From: Pseudomonas viridiflava
Lineage (GTDB): Bacteria; Pseudomonadota; Gammaproteobacteria; Pseudomonadales; Pseudomonadaceae
DNA: 64,000 nt
Assembly (NCBI RefSeq): GCF_900580865.1
Contig: NZ_UTBZ01000169.1
Span: 372,001-436,000, forward strand
Direction of reading: 5' to 3'
Made by a program: the position numbers and the translations under genes
Notes under the pieces: generated by a model
Databases searched by the model: none
What the model saw: only the letters and a program-made list of their open reading frames with translations
Told to the model about the DNA's origin: nothing
Shown: one piece after another, positions 35,261-43,679 of the stretch
Position numbering within the stretch: position 1 is the stretch's first letter
How the letters are laid out: the number at the start of each line of letters is the position of its first letter

Positions 35261-35590
35261 ATGAGCCAAGGTATTGAATTTAATCGGTTGATGATGGACA
35301 TGAAGGCCATGAAAATGGACGCCATGTCTGCACCGAAATCGACGACCGCTGTCCCTGAACTGGCGGGCAGCAGCTTTTCCGACATGCTCGGTCAGGCGAT
35401 CAACAAGGTCAGCGATACCCAGCAGGCGTCGACTCAGTTGGCCAACGCATTCGAAGTGGGCAAGAGCGGCGTCGATCTGACGGACGTGATGGTCGCTTCG
35501 CAAAAAGCCAGCGTGTCGTTCCAGGCTCTGACCCAGGTGCGTAACAAGCTGGTTCAGGCTTATCAAGACATCATGCAGATGCCGGTTTAA
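35261..35590 (+). CDS. fliE: Flagellar hook-basal body protein FliE
   Basis: Small rod-base protein (109 residues) linking the MS ring to the rod and needed to open type III export. The C-terminal family motif is clear: VDLTDVMVASQKASVSFQAL, then RNKLVQAYQDIMQMPV. First gene of the fliEFGHIJ operon, behind a full-consensus sigma-54 promoter. Confidence 0.95.
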   Translation: MSQGIEFNRLMMDMKAMKMDAMSAPKSTTAVPELAGSSFSDMLGQAINKVSDTQQASTQLANAFEVGKSGVDLTDVMVASQKASVSFQALTQVRNKLVQAYQDIMQMPV

Positions 35591-35605
35591 GGACGAGATT
35601 GAGTC

Positions 35606-37393
35606 ATGGCAGAAGCAGTCGCCGATAACGTTCCGGCCAAGGCCACCCCGATAGACGGCAAACCGCCGTTGTTCGGCCTGTCCTTCCTGGAAAACCTCTC
35701 CGAGATGACCGTGCTGCGTCAGGTGGGCCTGTTGGTCGGCCTGGCTGCGAGCGTGGCGATTGGCTTTGCCGTGGTGCTGTGGTCACAGCAGCCGGATTAC
35801 CGTCCGTTGTACGGCAGCCTTGCCGGCCTGGACGCCAAACAGGTCATGGACACCCTGGCCTCTGCCGACATCCCTTACACCGTCGAACCGAACTCCGGCG
35901 CCTTGCTGGTCAAGGCCGATGACCTGTCCCGTGCGCGGATGAAACTCGCCGCTGCTGGTGTCACTCCCAGCGACGGCAACATCGGTTTTGAAATCCTCGA
36001 CAAGGAACAGGGTCTGGGCACCAGCCAGTTCATGGAAGCCACGCGTTACCGTCGTGGCCTCGAAGGTGAACTGGCGCGGACCATTTCCAGCCTGAACAAC
36101 GTCAAGGGTGCCCGTGTGCACCTGGCGATTCCGAAGAGTTCGGTGTTCGTGCGTGATGAACGCAAGCCAAGCGCTTCGGTATTGGTCGAGTTGTACTCCG
36201 GTCGTTCGCTGGAGCCAGGTCAGGTCATCGCGATCATCAACCTGGTGGCGACCTCCGTTCCCGAGCTGAGCAAATCGCAGATCACCGTCGTCGATCAGAA
36301 GGGCAACCTGCTCTCCGATCAGGCGGAGAACTCCGAAATGACCATGGCCGGCAAGCAGTTCGATTACAGCCGCCGCATGGAAAGCATGCTCACCCAGCGC
36401 GTGCACAACATTCTGCAGCCAGTACTAGGCAACGATCGCTACAAGGCGGAAGTTTCGGCCGATATCGATTTCAATGCGGTCGAGTCGACTGCCGAGCAGT
36501 TCAACCCGGATCAACCGGCGTTGCGCAGCGAGCAGTCGGTCAACGAACAACGCACCGCCAGCAATGGCCCGCAAGGTGTGCCGGGTGCCCTGAGCAACCA
36601 GCCACCGTCGCCAGCCTCGGCACCGCAAACCACCGGTGGCGCCGCCGCGCCGGCCGCCATGGTCCAGCCAGGTCAGCCATTGGTTGATGCCAACGGTCAG
36701 CAGATCATGGATCCGGCCACCGGCCAGCCGATGCTCGCGCCGTACCCGGCCGACAAACGTCAGCAATCGACCAAGAACTTCGAGCTCGACCGTTCCATCA
36801 GCCACACCAAACAGCAGCAGGGTCGCCTGAATCGCCTGTCGGTGTCGGTTGTTGTCGACGATCAGGTCAAGGTCAACGCGGCCAACGGCGAAACCAGCCG
36901 TGCGCCGTGGAGCGCCGACGAATTGGCGCGCTTCACCCGTCTGGTCCAGGACGCCGTCGGTTTCGACGCCAGCCGTGGCGACAGCGTCAGCGTGATCAAT
37001 ATGCCGTTCTCCGCCGAGCGCGGCGAAGTGATTGCCGATATTCCGTTCTACTCCCAGCCATGGTTCTGGGACATCGTCAAACAAGTGCTGGGTGTGTTGT
37101 TCATCCTGGTGCTGGTGTTTGGTGTGCTGCGTCCGGTGCTCAACAACATCACCGGCGGCGGCAAAGGCAAGGAGCTGGCCGGTCTTGGCAGCGACGTGGA
37201 ACTCGGTGGCATGGGCGGCCTGGACGGCGAACTTTCCAACGACCGCGTGAGCCTCGGTGGTCCGCAGAGCATTCTGTTGCCGAGCCCGAGTGAGGGTTAT
37301 GACGCGCAACTGAATGCAATCAAGAGTCTGGTGGCAGAAGACCCGGGTCGCGTGGCCCAGGTCGTGAAAGAGTGGATTAACGCAGATGAGTGA
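35606..37393 (+). CDS. fliF: Flagellar MS-ring protein FliF
   Basis: Builds the MS ring in the inner membrane (595 residues). There are two membrane segments: near residues 35-55 (VLRQVGLLVGLAASVAIGFA) and near 480-500 (VLGVLFILVLVFGVLRPVL). Between them are the periplasmic ring-building domains (LYGSLAGLDAKQVMDTLASA; ARVHLAIPKSSVF) and a Pro/Gln/Ala-rich loop (about 305-380). The cytoplasmic tail (ALNAIKSLVAEDP-like, PGRVAQVVKEWIN) binds FliG. Its stop overlaps the fliG start by eight bases, in keeping with the 1:1 contact of the two proteins. Confidence 0.97.
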   Translation: MAEAVADNVPAKATPIDGKPPLFGLSFLENLSEMTVLRQVGLLVGLAASVAIGFAVVLWSQQPDYRPLYGSLAGLDAKQVMDTLASADIPYTVEPNSGALLVKADDLSRARMKLAAAGVTPSDGNIGFEILDKEQGLGTSQFMEATRYRRGLEGELARTISSLNNVKGARVHLAIPKSSVFVRDERKPSASVLVELYSGRSLEPGQVIAIINLVATSVPELSKSQITVVDQKGNLLSDQAENSEMTMAGKQFDYSRRMESMLTQRVHNILQPVLGNDRYKAEVSADIDFNAVESTAEQFNPDQPALRSEQSVNEQRTASNGPQGVPGALSNQPPSPASAPQTTGGAAAPAAMVQPGQPLVDANGQQIMDPATGQPMLAPYPADKRQQSTKNFELDRSISHTKQQQGRLNRLSVSVVVDDQVKVNAANGETSRAPWSADELARFTRLVQDAVGFDASRGDSVSVINMPFSAERGEVIADIPFYSQPWFWDIVKQVLGVLFILVLVFGVLRPVLNNITGGGKGKELAGLGSDVELGGMGGLDGELSNDRVSLGGPQSILLPSPSEGYDAQLNAIKSLVAEDPGRVAQVVKEWINADE

Positions 37394-38405
37394 TAACCGA
37401 GCCGCTGTCGCTAAACTGTCCCGGGTCGACAAAGCCGCAATTCTGCTGCTGTCCCTGGGTTCGACCGATGCTGCGCAAGTGCTGCGCCACATGGGCCCGA
37501 AAGAGGTTCAGCGTGTGGGCGTGGCCATGGCGCAGATGGGCAACGTCCATCGCGAACAGGTCGAGCAGGTCATGAGCGAGTTCGTCGACATCGTCGGCGA
37601 CCAGACCAGCCTGGGCGTCGGTTCCGACGACTACGTGCGCAAAATGCTCACCCAGGCCCTGGGTGAAGACAAGGCCAACGGCCTGATCGACCGCATCCTG
37701 CTCGGTGGCAACACCAGTGGCCTCGACAGCCTGAAATGGATGGAGCCGCGCGCGGTTGCCGACGTGATCCGTTACGAACACCCGCAGATCCAGGCAATCG
37801 TGGTCGCGTACCTCGACCCGGATCAGGCCGGTGAAGTACTCGGCAACTTCGACCACAAGGTGCGTCTGGACATCATCCTGCGCGTCTCGTCGTTGAACAC
37901 CGTACAGCCTGCGGCACTGAAAGAGCTCAACCAGATTCTCGAGAAGCAGTTCTCCGGCAACTCGAATGCCTCGCGCACCACCCTGGGTGGCATCAAGCGC
38001 GCGGCGGACATCATGAACTTCCTCGACAGTTCGATCGAAGGCCAGCTCATGGACTCGATCCGCGAAGTCGACGAAGACCTGTCCGGTCAGATCGAAGACC
38101 TCATGTTCGTGTTCAACAACCTTGCCGATGTCGACGACCGCGGTATTCAGGCGTTGCTGCGCGAAGTGTCCTCCGACGTGCTGGTGCTGGCCCTCAAGGG
38201 TTCGGACGAAGGCGTCAAAGAAAAGATCTTCAAGAACATGTCCAAACGTGCCGCCGAACTGTTGCGCGACGACCTCGAGGCCAAAGGCCCGGTGCGCGTC
38301 AGCGATGTCGAAACCGCGCAGAAGGAAATCCTCACCATCGCCCGCCGTATGGCCGAAGCCGGAGAAATCGTCCTCGGTGGCAAGGGCGGCGAGGAAATGA
38401 TCTAA
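37386..38405 (+). CDS. fliG: Flagellar motor switch protein FliG
   Basis: C-ring protein (339 residues) that meets FliF, FliM and the stators and takes up torque. Typical segments: AAILLLSLGSTDAAQVLRHM at the N-terminus; LMFVFNNLADVDDRGIQALL in the C-terminal domain, followed by charged helix residues (LKGSDEGVKEKIFKNMSKRA) that contact the stator. Overlaps fliF; fliH starts four bases after the stop. Confidence 0.98.
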   Translation: MSDNRAAVAKLSRVDKAAILLLSLGSTDAAQVLRHMGPKEVQRVGVAMAQMGNVHREQVEQVMSEFVDIVGDQTSLGVGSDDYVRKMLTQALGEDKANGLIDRILLGGNTSGLDSLKWMEPRAVADVIRYEHPQIQAIVVAYLDPDQAGEVLGNFDHKVRLDIILRVSSLNTVQPAALKELNQILEKQFSGNSNASRTTLGGIKRAADIMNFLDSSIEGQLMDSIREVDEDLSGQIEDLMFVFNNLADVDDRGIQALLREVSSDVLVLALKGSDEGVKEKIFKNMSKRAAELLRDDLEAKGPVRVSDVETAQKEILTIARRMAEAGEIVLGGKGGEEMI

Positions 38406-38409
38406 GCCC

Positions 38410-39216
38410 ATGGACAAGCACGACGACGATGTGACGGATCTGATCCGTGCCCGCGATGTCCGTGGTTTCGAATCCTGGGCACTGCCCAGCTTCGATCCGC
38501 CGAAGCCGGAACCCGAGCCAGAGCCGGAACCCGAACCGCCGGAAATGGAAGAAGTGCCGCTGGAAGAAGTCCAGCCACTGACCCTGGAAGAACTCGAAAG
38601 CATTCGTCAGGAGGCTTACAACGAGGGCTTTGGCATCGGCGAAAAGGAAGGTTTTCACAGCGCCACGCTCAAGGTCCGTCAGGAAGCTGAAGTGGCGCTG
38701 GCGGCAAAACTTGCCAGCCTTGAGCAGTTGATGGCGAACCTGTTCGAGCCCATCGCCGAGCAAGATACGCAGATCGAAAAATCGTTGGTCGACCTCGTGC
38801 AACACATCACCAAACAGGTGATCAAGCGCGAACTGGCCATCGATTCCAGTCAGATCGAACACGTCATGCGCGACGCCCTCAAGCTGTTGCCGCTGGGCGT
38901 CGAAAACGTGCGCCTGTACGTCAATCCGCAGGACTTCGAACAGGCCAAGGCCCTGCGCGAGCGTCACGAAGAAACCTGGCGCATCGTCGAAGACGAATCG
39001 CTGTTGCCGGGCGGCTGCCGGGTTGAAACCGAGCACAGCCGTATCGACGCCAGCATTGAAACCCGCGTCGCTCAGGTCATGGACAAGCTGTTCGATCAAT
39101 TGCACGAACAGGCTTTGCACCCGGCTGAAGCGGATCTGAGCCTGGATATCCCAGAAGACGTAAAACCGGCGGCGATCCCTGAAGAGCCGCTCGCGGACAA
39201 TCCCGATGCGCCTTGA
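38410..39216 (+). CDS. fliH: Flagellar export ATPase regulator FliH
   Basis: Peripheral stalk-type protein (268 residues) that holds the ATPase FliI at the export gate. The N-terminus has a Pro/Glu run (residues about 34-50) followed by the family segment LEELESIRQEAYNEGFGIGE, then GKxxG-like repeats (EKEGFHSATL). The C-terminal domain (ALKLLPLGVENVRLYVNPQD; LPGGCRVETEHSRIDASIET) is intact. Its end overlaps fliI by 11 bases. Confidence 0.95.
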   Translation: MDKHDDDVTDLIRARDVRGFESWALPSFDPPKPEPEPEPEPEPPEMEEVPLEEVQPLTLEELESIRQEAYNEGFGIGEKEGFHSATLKVRQEAEVALAAKLASLEQLMANLFEPIAEQDTQIEKSLVDLVQHITKQVIKRELAIDSSQIEHVMRDALKLLPLGVENVRLYVNPQDFEQAKALRERHEETWRIVEDESLLPGGCRVETEHSRIDASIETRVAQVMDKLFDQLHEQALHPAEADLSLDIPEDVKPAAIPEEPLADNPDAP

Positions 39217-40564
39217 ACGCACCAGTTTCGCCAAGCGCCTGAGCAGTTATGCCGAGGCCGTTGAAATTGCCGGCGCGCCGATTCTCGAAGGCCGCCTGCT
39301 GCGCATGGTTGGCCTCACTCTCGAAGCCGAGGGCCTGCGCGCCGCCATGGGCACGCGTTGCCTGGTGATCAATGACGACAGCTACCACCCGTCCCAGGTG
39401 GAAGCGGAAGTCATGGGCTTTTCCGGCAGCAAAGTCTTTCTGATGCCGGTCGGCAGCGTCGCCGGCATCGCCCCCGGCGCCCGTGTGGTGCCACTGGCTG
39501 ATACCGGGCGCTTGCCGATGGGCATGAGCATGCTCGGTCGCGTCCTCGACGGCGCCGGTCGTGCGCTGGACGGCAAGGGCGGCATGAAAGCCGAAGACTG
39601 GGTGCCGATGGACGGCCCGACGATCAACCCGCTCAACCGTGACCCGATCAGCGTGCCGCTGGACGTTGGCATCCGTTGCATCAATGGTTTGCTGACGGTC
39701 GGCCGTGGTCAGCGTCTGGGTCTGTTCGCCGGTACCGGTGTCGGTAAATCGGTATTGCTGGGCATGATGACGCGCTTTACCGAGGCCGACATTATCGTCG
39801 TCGGCCTGATCGGTGAGCGGGGTCGAGAAGTTAAGGAATTCATCGAGCACAGCCTCGGTGAAGAAGGCCTCAAGCGCTCCGTGGTCGTCGCCTCGCCGGC
39901 GGACGATGCGCCGCTGATGCGTCTGCGCGCCGCGATGTACTGCACGCGCATCGCCGAATATTTCCGCGACAAGGGCAAGAACGTCCTGTTGCTGATGGAT
40001 TCGCTGACCCGTTTCGCCCAGGCGCAGCGGGAAATCGCTCTGGCCATCGGCGAGCCGCCCGCGACCAAGGGTTATCCGCCGTCGGTGTTCGCCAAATTGC
40101 CGAAACTGGTTGAGCGTGCCGGTAACGCAGAGAAGGGCGGCGGTTCGATTACCGCGTTCTACACCGTGCTGTCCGAGGGCGATGACCAGCAGGACCCGAT
40201 TGCCGACTCGGCGCGAGGCGTGCTTGACGGCCACATTGTGCTGTCCCGGCGTCTGGCCGAGGAAGGGCACTATCCGGCCATCGACATCGAAGCCTCGATC
40301 AGCCGAGTAATGCCGGCCGTGGTTTCGCCGGATCATATGCAGCGCGCGCAGTACTTCAAACAGCTGTGGTCGCGTTATCAGCAGAGTCGCGATCTGATCA
40401 GCGTCGGCGCCTACGTGGCCGGCGGCGATCGCGAGACTGATCTGGCGATCTCCCTGCAACCGCAGCTGGTCCGGTACCAGCGTCAGGGCCTCAACGACAA
40501 AATCAACATGGGCGAAAGCCAGGCTTACCTCGAAACCCTGTTTGCCCCTGCGGCGGGCGGCTAA
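39206..40564 (+). CDS. fliI: Flagellum-specific ATPase FliI
   Basis: Hexameric ATPase of the flagellar export apparatus (452 residues), related to F1-beta. Walker A GTGVGKS (in LFAGTGVGKSVLLGMM, near residue 175), Walker B VLLLMDSLTRFAQAQREIAL, and the family stretch GSITAFYTVLSEGDDQQDPI are present. The start ATG lies within the fliH end. fliJ follows seven bases after the stop. Confidence 0.98.
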   Translation: MRLERTSFAKRLSSYAEAVEIAGAPILEGRLLRMVGLTLEAEGLRAAMGTRCLVINDDSYHPSQVEAEVMGFSGSKVFLMPVGSVAGIAPGARVVPLADTGRLPMGMSMLGRVLDGAGRALDGKGGMKAEDWVPMDGPTINPLNRDPISVPLDVGIRCINGLLTVGRGQRLGLFAGTGVGKSVLLGMMTRFTEADIIVVGLIGERGREVKEFIEHSLGEEGLKRSVVVASPADDAPLMRLRAAMYCTRIAEYFRDKGKNVLLLMDSLTRFAQAQREIALAIGEPPATKGYPPSVFAKLPKLVERAGNAEKGGGSITAFYTVLSEGDDQQDPIADSARGVLDGHIVLSRRLAEEGHYPAIDIEASISRVMPAVVSPDHMQRAQYFKQLWSRYQQSRDLISVGAYVAGGDRETDLAISLQPQLVRYQRQGLNDKINMGESQAYLETLFAPAAGG

Positions 40565-40570
40565 CCGCTC

Positions 40571-41023
40571 ATGGCCACTGTCAGTCGAGCCGCGCGTCTG
40601 GCGCCGGTGGTGGACATGGCCGAGCAGGCCGAGAAAACTGCCGCACAACGGCTGGGCTATTTTCAGGGCCAGGTCAAAGTCGCTGAAAGCAAACTGGCCG
40701 ACCTCAATGCCTTTCGTCTGGATTACTCGCAGCAATGGATCGTACGCGGCAGCACCGGCGTGAGCGGGCAATGGTTGCTTGGTTTTCAGGGCTTTCTGGC
40801 GCAACTCGACACCGCCGTCGACCAGCAGCGCCAAAGCCTGGTCTGGCACCAGAACAAGCTCGACAAGGCCCGTGAGGAATGGCAACAGGCGTTCGCCAAG
40901 GTCGAAGGCCTGCGCAAACTGGTGCAGCGTTATCGCGAAGAGGCGCAACGCCTTGAAGACAAGCGCGAGCAGAAGCTGCTCGATGAGTTGTCGCAGCGTT
41001 TACCGCGACAAAACCCGTTTTAA
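40571..41023 (+). CDS. fliJ: Flagellar export chaperone-escort protein FliJ
   Basis: A coiled-coil protein (150 residues) that sits in the FliI ring and helps cargo release. Almost wholly helical with many Gln, Arg and Glu (for example LVQRYREEAQRLEDKREQKL). Last gene of the fliE operon: a perfect long palindrome follows its stop. Confidence 0.92.
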   Translation: MATVSRAARLAPVVDMAEQAEKTAAQRLGYFQGQVKVAESKLADLNAFRLDYSQQWIVRGSTGVSGQWLLGFQGFLAQLDTAVDQQRQSLVWHQNKLDKAREEWQQAFAKVEGLRKLVQRYREEAQRLEDKREQKLLDELSQRLPRQNPF

Positions 41024-41027
41024 AGCA

Positions 41028-41106
41028 AGATCAAAAGATCGCAGCCTTCGGCAGCTCCTACAGGGGATCAGTGTAGGAGCTGCCGAAGGCTGCGATCTTT
41101 TGATCT
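41028..41106. repeat. Perfect 35-bp palindrome (REP-pair type)
   Basis: A 35-base arm (41028-41062) and its exact reverse complement (41072-41106) around a 9-base loop (GGGGATCAG). The arm holds AAAGATCGCAGCCTTCGGCA and GCTCCTACA, a repeat type common between Pseudomonas genes. It could fold as a very stable hairpin in the transcript and shield the fliE operon mRNA from decay or stop transcription. Confidence 0.9.
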
Positions 41107-41181
41107 GTCTTCTAACCTTGCCGCAACCCTGTGCAAGTGCTAAACCTTGTACAGGTTCGTCAATGACAAGGAAGCCAGTCA

Positions 41182-41487
41182 ATGTCAGTCGTTACAGAAG
41201 TCTCTCCAGATGGTCAAAAACTGACGATTTCGGTCAGGGGGCGGTTTGATTTCGGGCGCCATCAGGAATTTCGTGAGTCCTATGAGCGACTCAAAGAGAA
41301 ACCCGAATCCATTGTGGTCGACCTGAAAGAAGCTACCTATCTCGACAGTTCGGCGCTGGGCATGCTGCTCTTGCTGCGTGATCACGCGGGCGGTGACGAC
41401 GCGGATGTGCAGGTGATTAACAGCAACTCCGATGTGCGCAAGATCCTCGCCATCTCCAATTTCGACAAGCTCTTCGACATCACTTGA
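41182..41487 (+). CDS. hsbA: STAS-domain anti-sigma factor antagonist (HsbA-like)
   Basis: A single STAS domain (101 residues) of the SpoIIAA type, with the phosphorylation site in ATYLDSSALGMLLLLRDHAG (Ser56/Ser57). In P. aeruginosa HsbA binds the anti-sigma factor FlgM or a diguanylate cyclase depending on phosphorylation, under control of HsbR and HptB. The same trio is in order here (this gene, 41484 and 43228), between fliJ and fliK. It overlaps the HsbR-like gene by four bases. AAGGAAG ribosome site upstream. Confidence 0.82.
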   Translation: MSVVTEVSPDGQKLTISVRGRFDFGRHQEFRESYERLKEKPESIVVDLKEATYLDSSALGMLLLLRDHAGGDDADVQVINSNSDVRKILAISNFDKLFDIT

Positions 41488-43196
41488 CGGCCATGCAGGT
41501 GCAAGAGCCGTTGACCATTCTGATCGCCGAAGACAGCGCCGCCGATCGCTTATTGCTGTCGACCATCGTCCGTCGCCAGGGTCACGAAGTCCTGACGGCG
41601 GCCAACGGTGCCGAGGCGGTCGATCTGTTTCGGCGGCAACAACCCGATCTGGTGCTGATGGACGCGATGATGCCGGTGATGGACGGCTTCGAAGCCGCGC
41701 GGCAGATCAAGGCACTGGCGGGCGAAACGTTGGTGCCGATCATCTTCCTCACCTCGCTCACCGAAAGCGAAGCGCTGGCCCGTTGTCTGGAGGCCGGTGG
41801 TGACGACTTTCTGGCGAAGCCCTATAACCAGGTGATCCTCGCCGCCAAAATCAAGGCGATGGATCGCTTGCGTCGTTTGCAGGCAACGGTTCTGCAACAG
41901 CGCGACCTGATCGCCAAACACCATGATTACCTGCTCAACGAACAACGCGTGGCCAAAGCAGTGTTCGACAAAGTCGCGCACTCCGGTTGCCTGAGTGCGG
42001 CGAACATTCGTTACCTGCAATCGCCGTACGCGCTGTTCAATGGCGACCTGCTGCTGGCGGCCTATACGCCGGCGGGCGACATGCATGTGTTGCTCGGCGA
42101 TTTCACCGGTCATGGTTTGCCGGCAGCGGTCGGGGCGATGCCCTTGGCCGAGGTGTTCTATGGCATGACCGCCAAGGGCTACGGCCTGGCGGAAACCCTG
42201 CGCGAGATGAATGCCAAGCTCAAACGGATCCTGCCGGTGGACATGTTCTGCTGCGCCACGTTGCTGTGCCTGAGTTTTCAGCGGCGTTCGGTCGAGGTGT
42301 GGAACGGCGGCATGCCTGACGGTTATCTGCATCGGATTGCCACTGGCGAGCGTGTGCCGCTGGCGGCGCGGCATTTGCCGTTGGGCGTGCTGAGTGCGCA
42401 GGCATTCGATGACCGTACGGAAGTGCATCCGATGGCGGTTGGGGATCGGGTGTTCCTGTTGTCCGACGGGGTGATCGACACCAGTGACGCCAGTGATCAA
42501 CTGTTCGGTGTCGAGCGTTTACAGCAGGTGTTCGCCGCCAATCGCGAGCCGGATCGCTTGTTCGAGGATATCGAGCAGGCACTGCGGGATTTTCGCGGCG
42601 AGGCACGCGACGACGTCAGCATGGTCGAGGTCAGCCTGCTGGAACCGGCGCAGGTCAAGCCGTCGGCGCCGGTGTATTCCGACAGCGGCCAGTCGTGTCC
42701 GCTCGACTGGTCGGTGAGTTTCGAATTCCGTGGCGCCACGCTCAAGCGCTTCAATCCGTTGCCGTACCTGCTGCAGTTGCTGCTTGAGGTGCATGGTCTG
42801 CGGGCGCAGAGTGGTGCTTTGTACAGCGTGCTGGCGGAGTTGTATTCCAATGCGCTGGAGCATGGCGTGCTCGGTCTGGATTCCAGTCTCAAGCGCGATG
42901 CGGCGGGTTTCGCTCGCTACTATCAGCAGCGCAATGACCGGCTGGAGGCGCTGCAGGACGGTTTCGTGCGCGTGCATTTGCAGGTGCAGCCACACGGCGA
43001 GGGCGGCCGACTGATCATTCGTGTTGAAGACAGCGGCAAGGGCTTTGATGTGGCGCGGGTCATGGAGCGGCCGCTGGACGGTGTCCGTTTGTCGGGACGC
43101 GGCGTCAGTCTGGTCCGGCAATTGGGGCATAACGCCAGTTGGTCGGACGAAGGTCGTAGTGCCCGCGTGGAGTTTTCCTGGGAGGTTGAGGCATAA
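41484..43196 (+). CDS. hsbR: Response regulator with PP2C phosphatase and kinase-like ATPase domain (HsbR-like)
   Basis: A 570-residue partner-switch regulator. The N-terminal receiver (about 10-130) has its Asp in LVLMDAMMPVMDGFE and Lys in FLAKPYNQ. A SpoIIE/PP2C phosphatase domain (about 185-390) contains GDLLLAAYTPAGDMHVLLGD, then FTGHGLPAAVGAMP, and RVFLLSDGVIDTSDA. The C-terminal GHKL-type ATPase domain (about 430-570) has ELYSNALEHGVLGL and VEDSGKGFD and could phosphorylate the STAS partner. Expected loop: HptB phosphorylates the receiver, which tips the balance between kinase and phosphatase action on HsbA. Confidence 0.84.
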   Translation: MTAMQVQEPLTILIAEDSAADRLLLSTIVRRQGHEVLTAANGAEAVDLFRRQQPDLVLMDAMMPVMDGFEAARQIKALAGETLVPIIFLTSLTESEALARCLEAGGDDFLAKPYNQVILAAKIKAMDRLRRLQATVLQQRDLIAKHHDYLLNEQRVAKAVFDKVAHSGCLSAANIRYLQSPYALFNGDLLLAAYTPAGDMHVLLGDFTGHGLPAAVGAMPLAEVFYGMTAKGYGLAETLREMNAKLKRILPVDMFCCATLLCLSFQRRSVEVWNGGMPDGYLHRIATGERVPLAARHLPLGVLSAQAFDDRTEVHPMAVGDRVFLLSDGVIDTSDASDQLFGVERLQQVFAANREPDRLFEDIEQALRDFRGEARDDVSMVEVSLLEPAQVKPSAPVYSDSGQSCPLDWSVSFEFRGATLKRFNPLPYLLQLLLEVHGLRAQSGALYSVLAELYSNALEHGVLGLDSSLKRDAAGFARYYQQRNDRLEALQDGFVRVHLQVQPHGEGGRLIIRVEDSGKGFDVARVMERPLDGVRLSGRGVSLVRQLGHNASWSDEGRSARVEFSWEVEA

Positions 43197-43227
43197 TCCG
43201 CGCAATTCTTGATCAAGGAGTGAACAA

Positions 43228-43575
43228 GTGGCTGACACACATATTGATCGCGAGGCGCTGAGCGTACTGCGCGAAGTCATGGAGGATGCTTATCCGGAGC
43301 TTCTGGATACCTTTCTGACGGATTCCGAAAGTCGCTTGGGCGAGTTGCAAAAGACCTCTGATGCCAAGGTGTTGTCGGAAGTTGCCCATAGTTTCAAGGG
43401 CAGCGCCAGCAACATGGGAGCTGTCCGCTTGGCGGCGCTCTGCCAGGAACTCGAATCGGACGCCAAAGACAAGAGCCCGGCGGAAATAGTCAAACTGGTC
43501 GCTGAGATCAGCGGCGAATTTGCTGAAGTTCGCCCGGTTTACGAAAGCGAAAAACATCCCGCTCACACGCACTGA
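43228..43575 (+). CDS. hptB: Histidine phosphotransfer protein (HptB-like)
   Basis: Single Hpt domain (115 residues) with the phospho-His54 in VAHSFKGSASNMGAVRLAAL. The N-terminus LREVMEDAYPELLDTFLTDS resembles P. aeruginosa HptB, which carries phosphate from hybrid kinases to HsbR. It starts with GTG, AAGGAG at the right distance, 31 bases after the HsbR-like gene. A perfect inverted repeat and a sigma-54 promoter for fliK follow. Confidence 0.83.
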   Translation: MADTHIDREALSVLREVMEDAYPELLDTFLTDSESRLGELQKTSDAKVLSEVAHSFKGSASNMGAVRLAALCQELESDAKDKSPAEIVKLVAEISGEFAEVRPVYESEKHPAHTH

Positions 43576-43582
43576 TCCCGCC

Positions 43583-43609
43583 GTCCGGCGCTTTTCTCAA
43601 GCGCCGGAC
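43583..43609 (+). repeat. Perfect inverted repeat after hptB
   Basis: GTCCGGCGCTT (43583-43593) and AAGCGCCGGAC (43599-43609), 5-base loop. No T run follows, so it may be a processing or mRNA-stability hairpin rather than a classical terminator. The fliK sigma-54 promoter starts six bases on. Confidence 0.6.
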
Positions 43610-43614
43610 AAAAC

Positions 43615-43629
43615 TGGCCCGGCACTTGC
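43615..43629 (+). promoter_or_regulatory. Sigma-54 promoter before fliK
   Basis: TGGCCC-GGCAC-TTGC with exact GG-N10-GC spacing; one change from TGGCAC-N5-TTGC. It lies 51 bases before the chosen fliK start. Confidence 0.75.
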
Positions 43630-43679
43630 AGTTATCTCCGCAACTGTACCTACGATCCCAGTGCAGCGGAGACCGTTTC

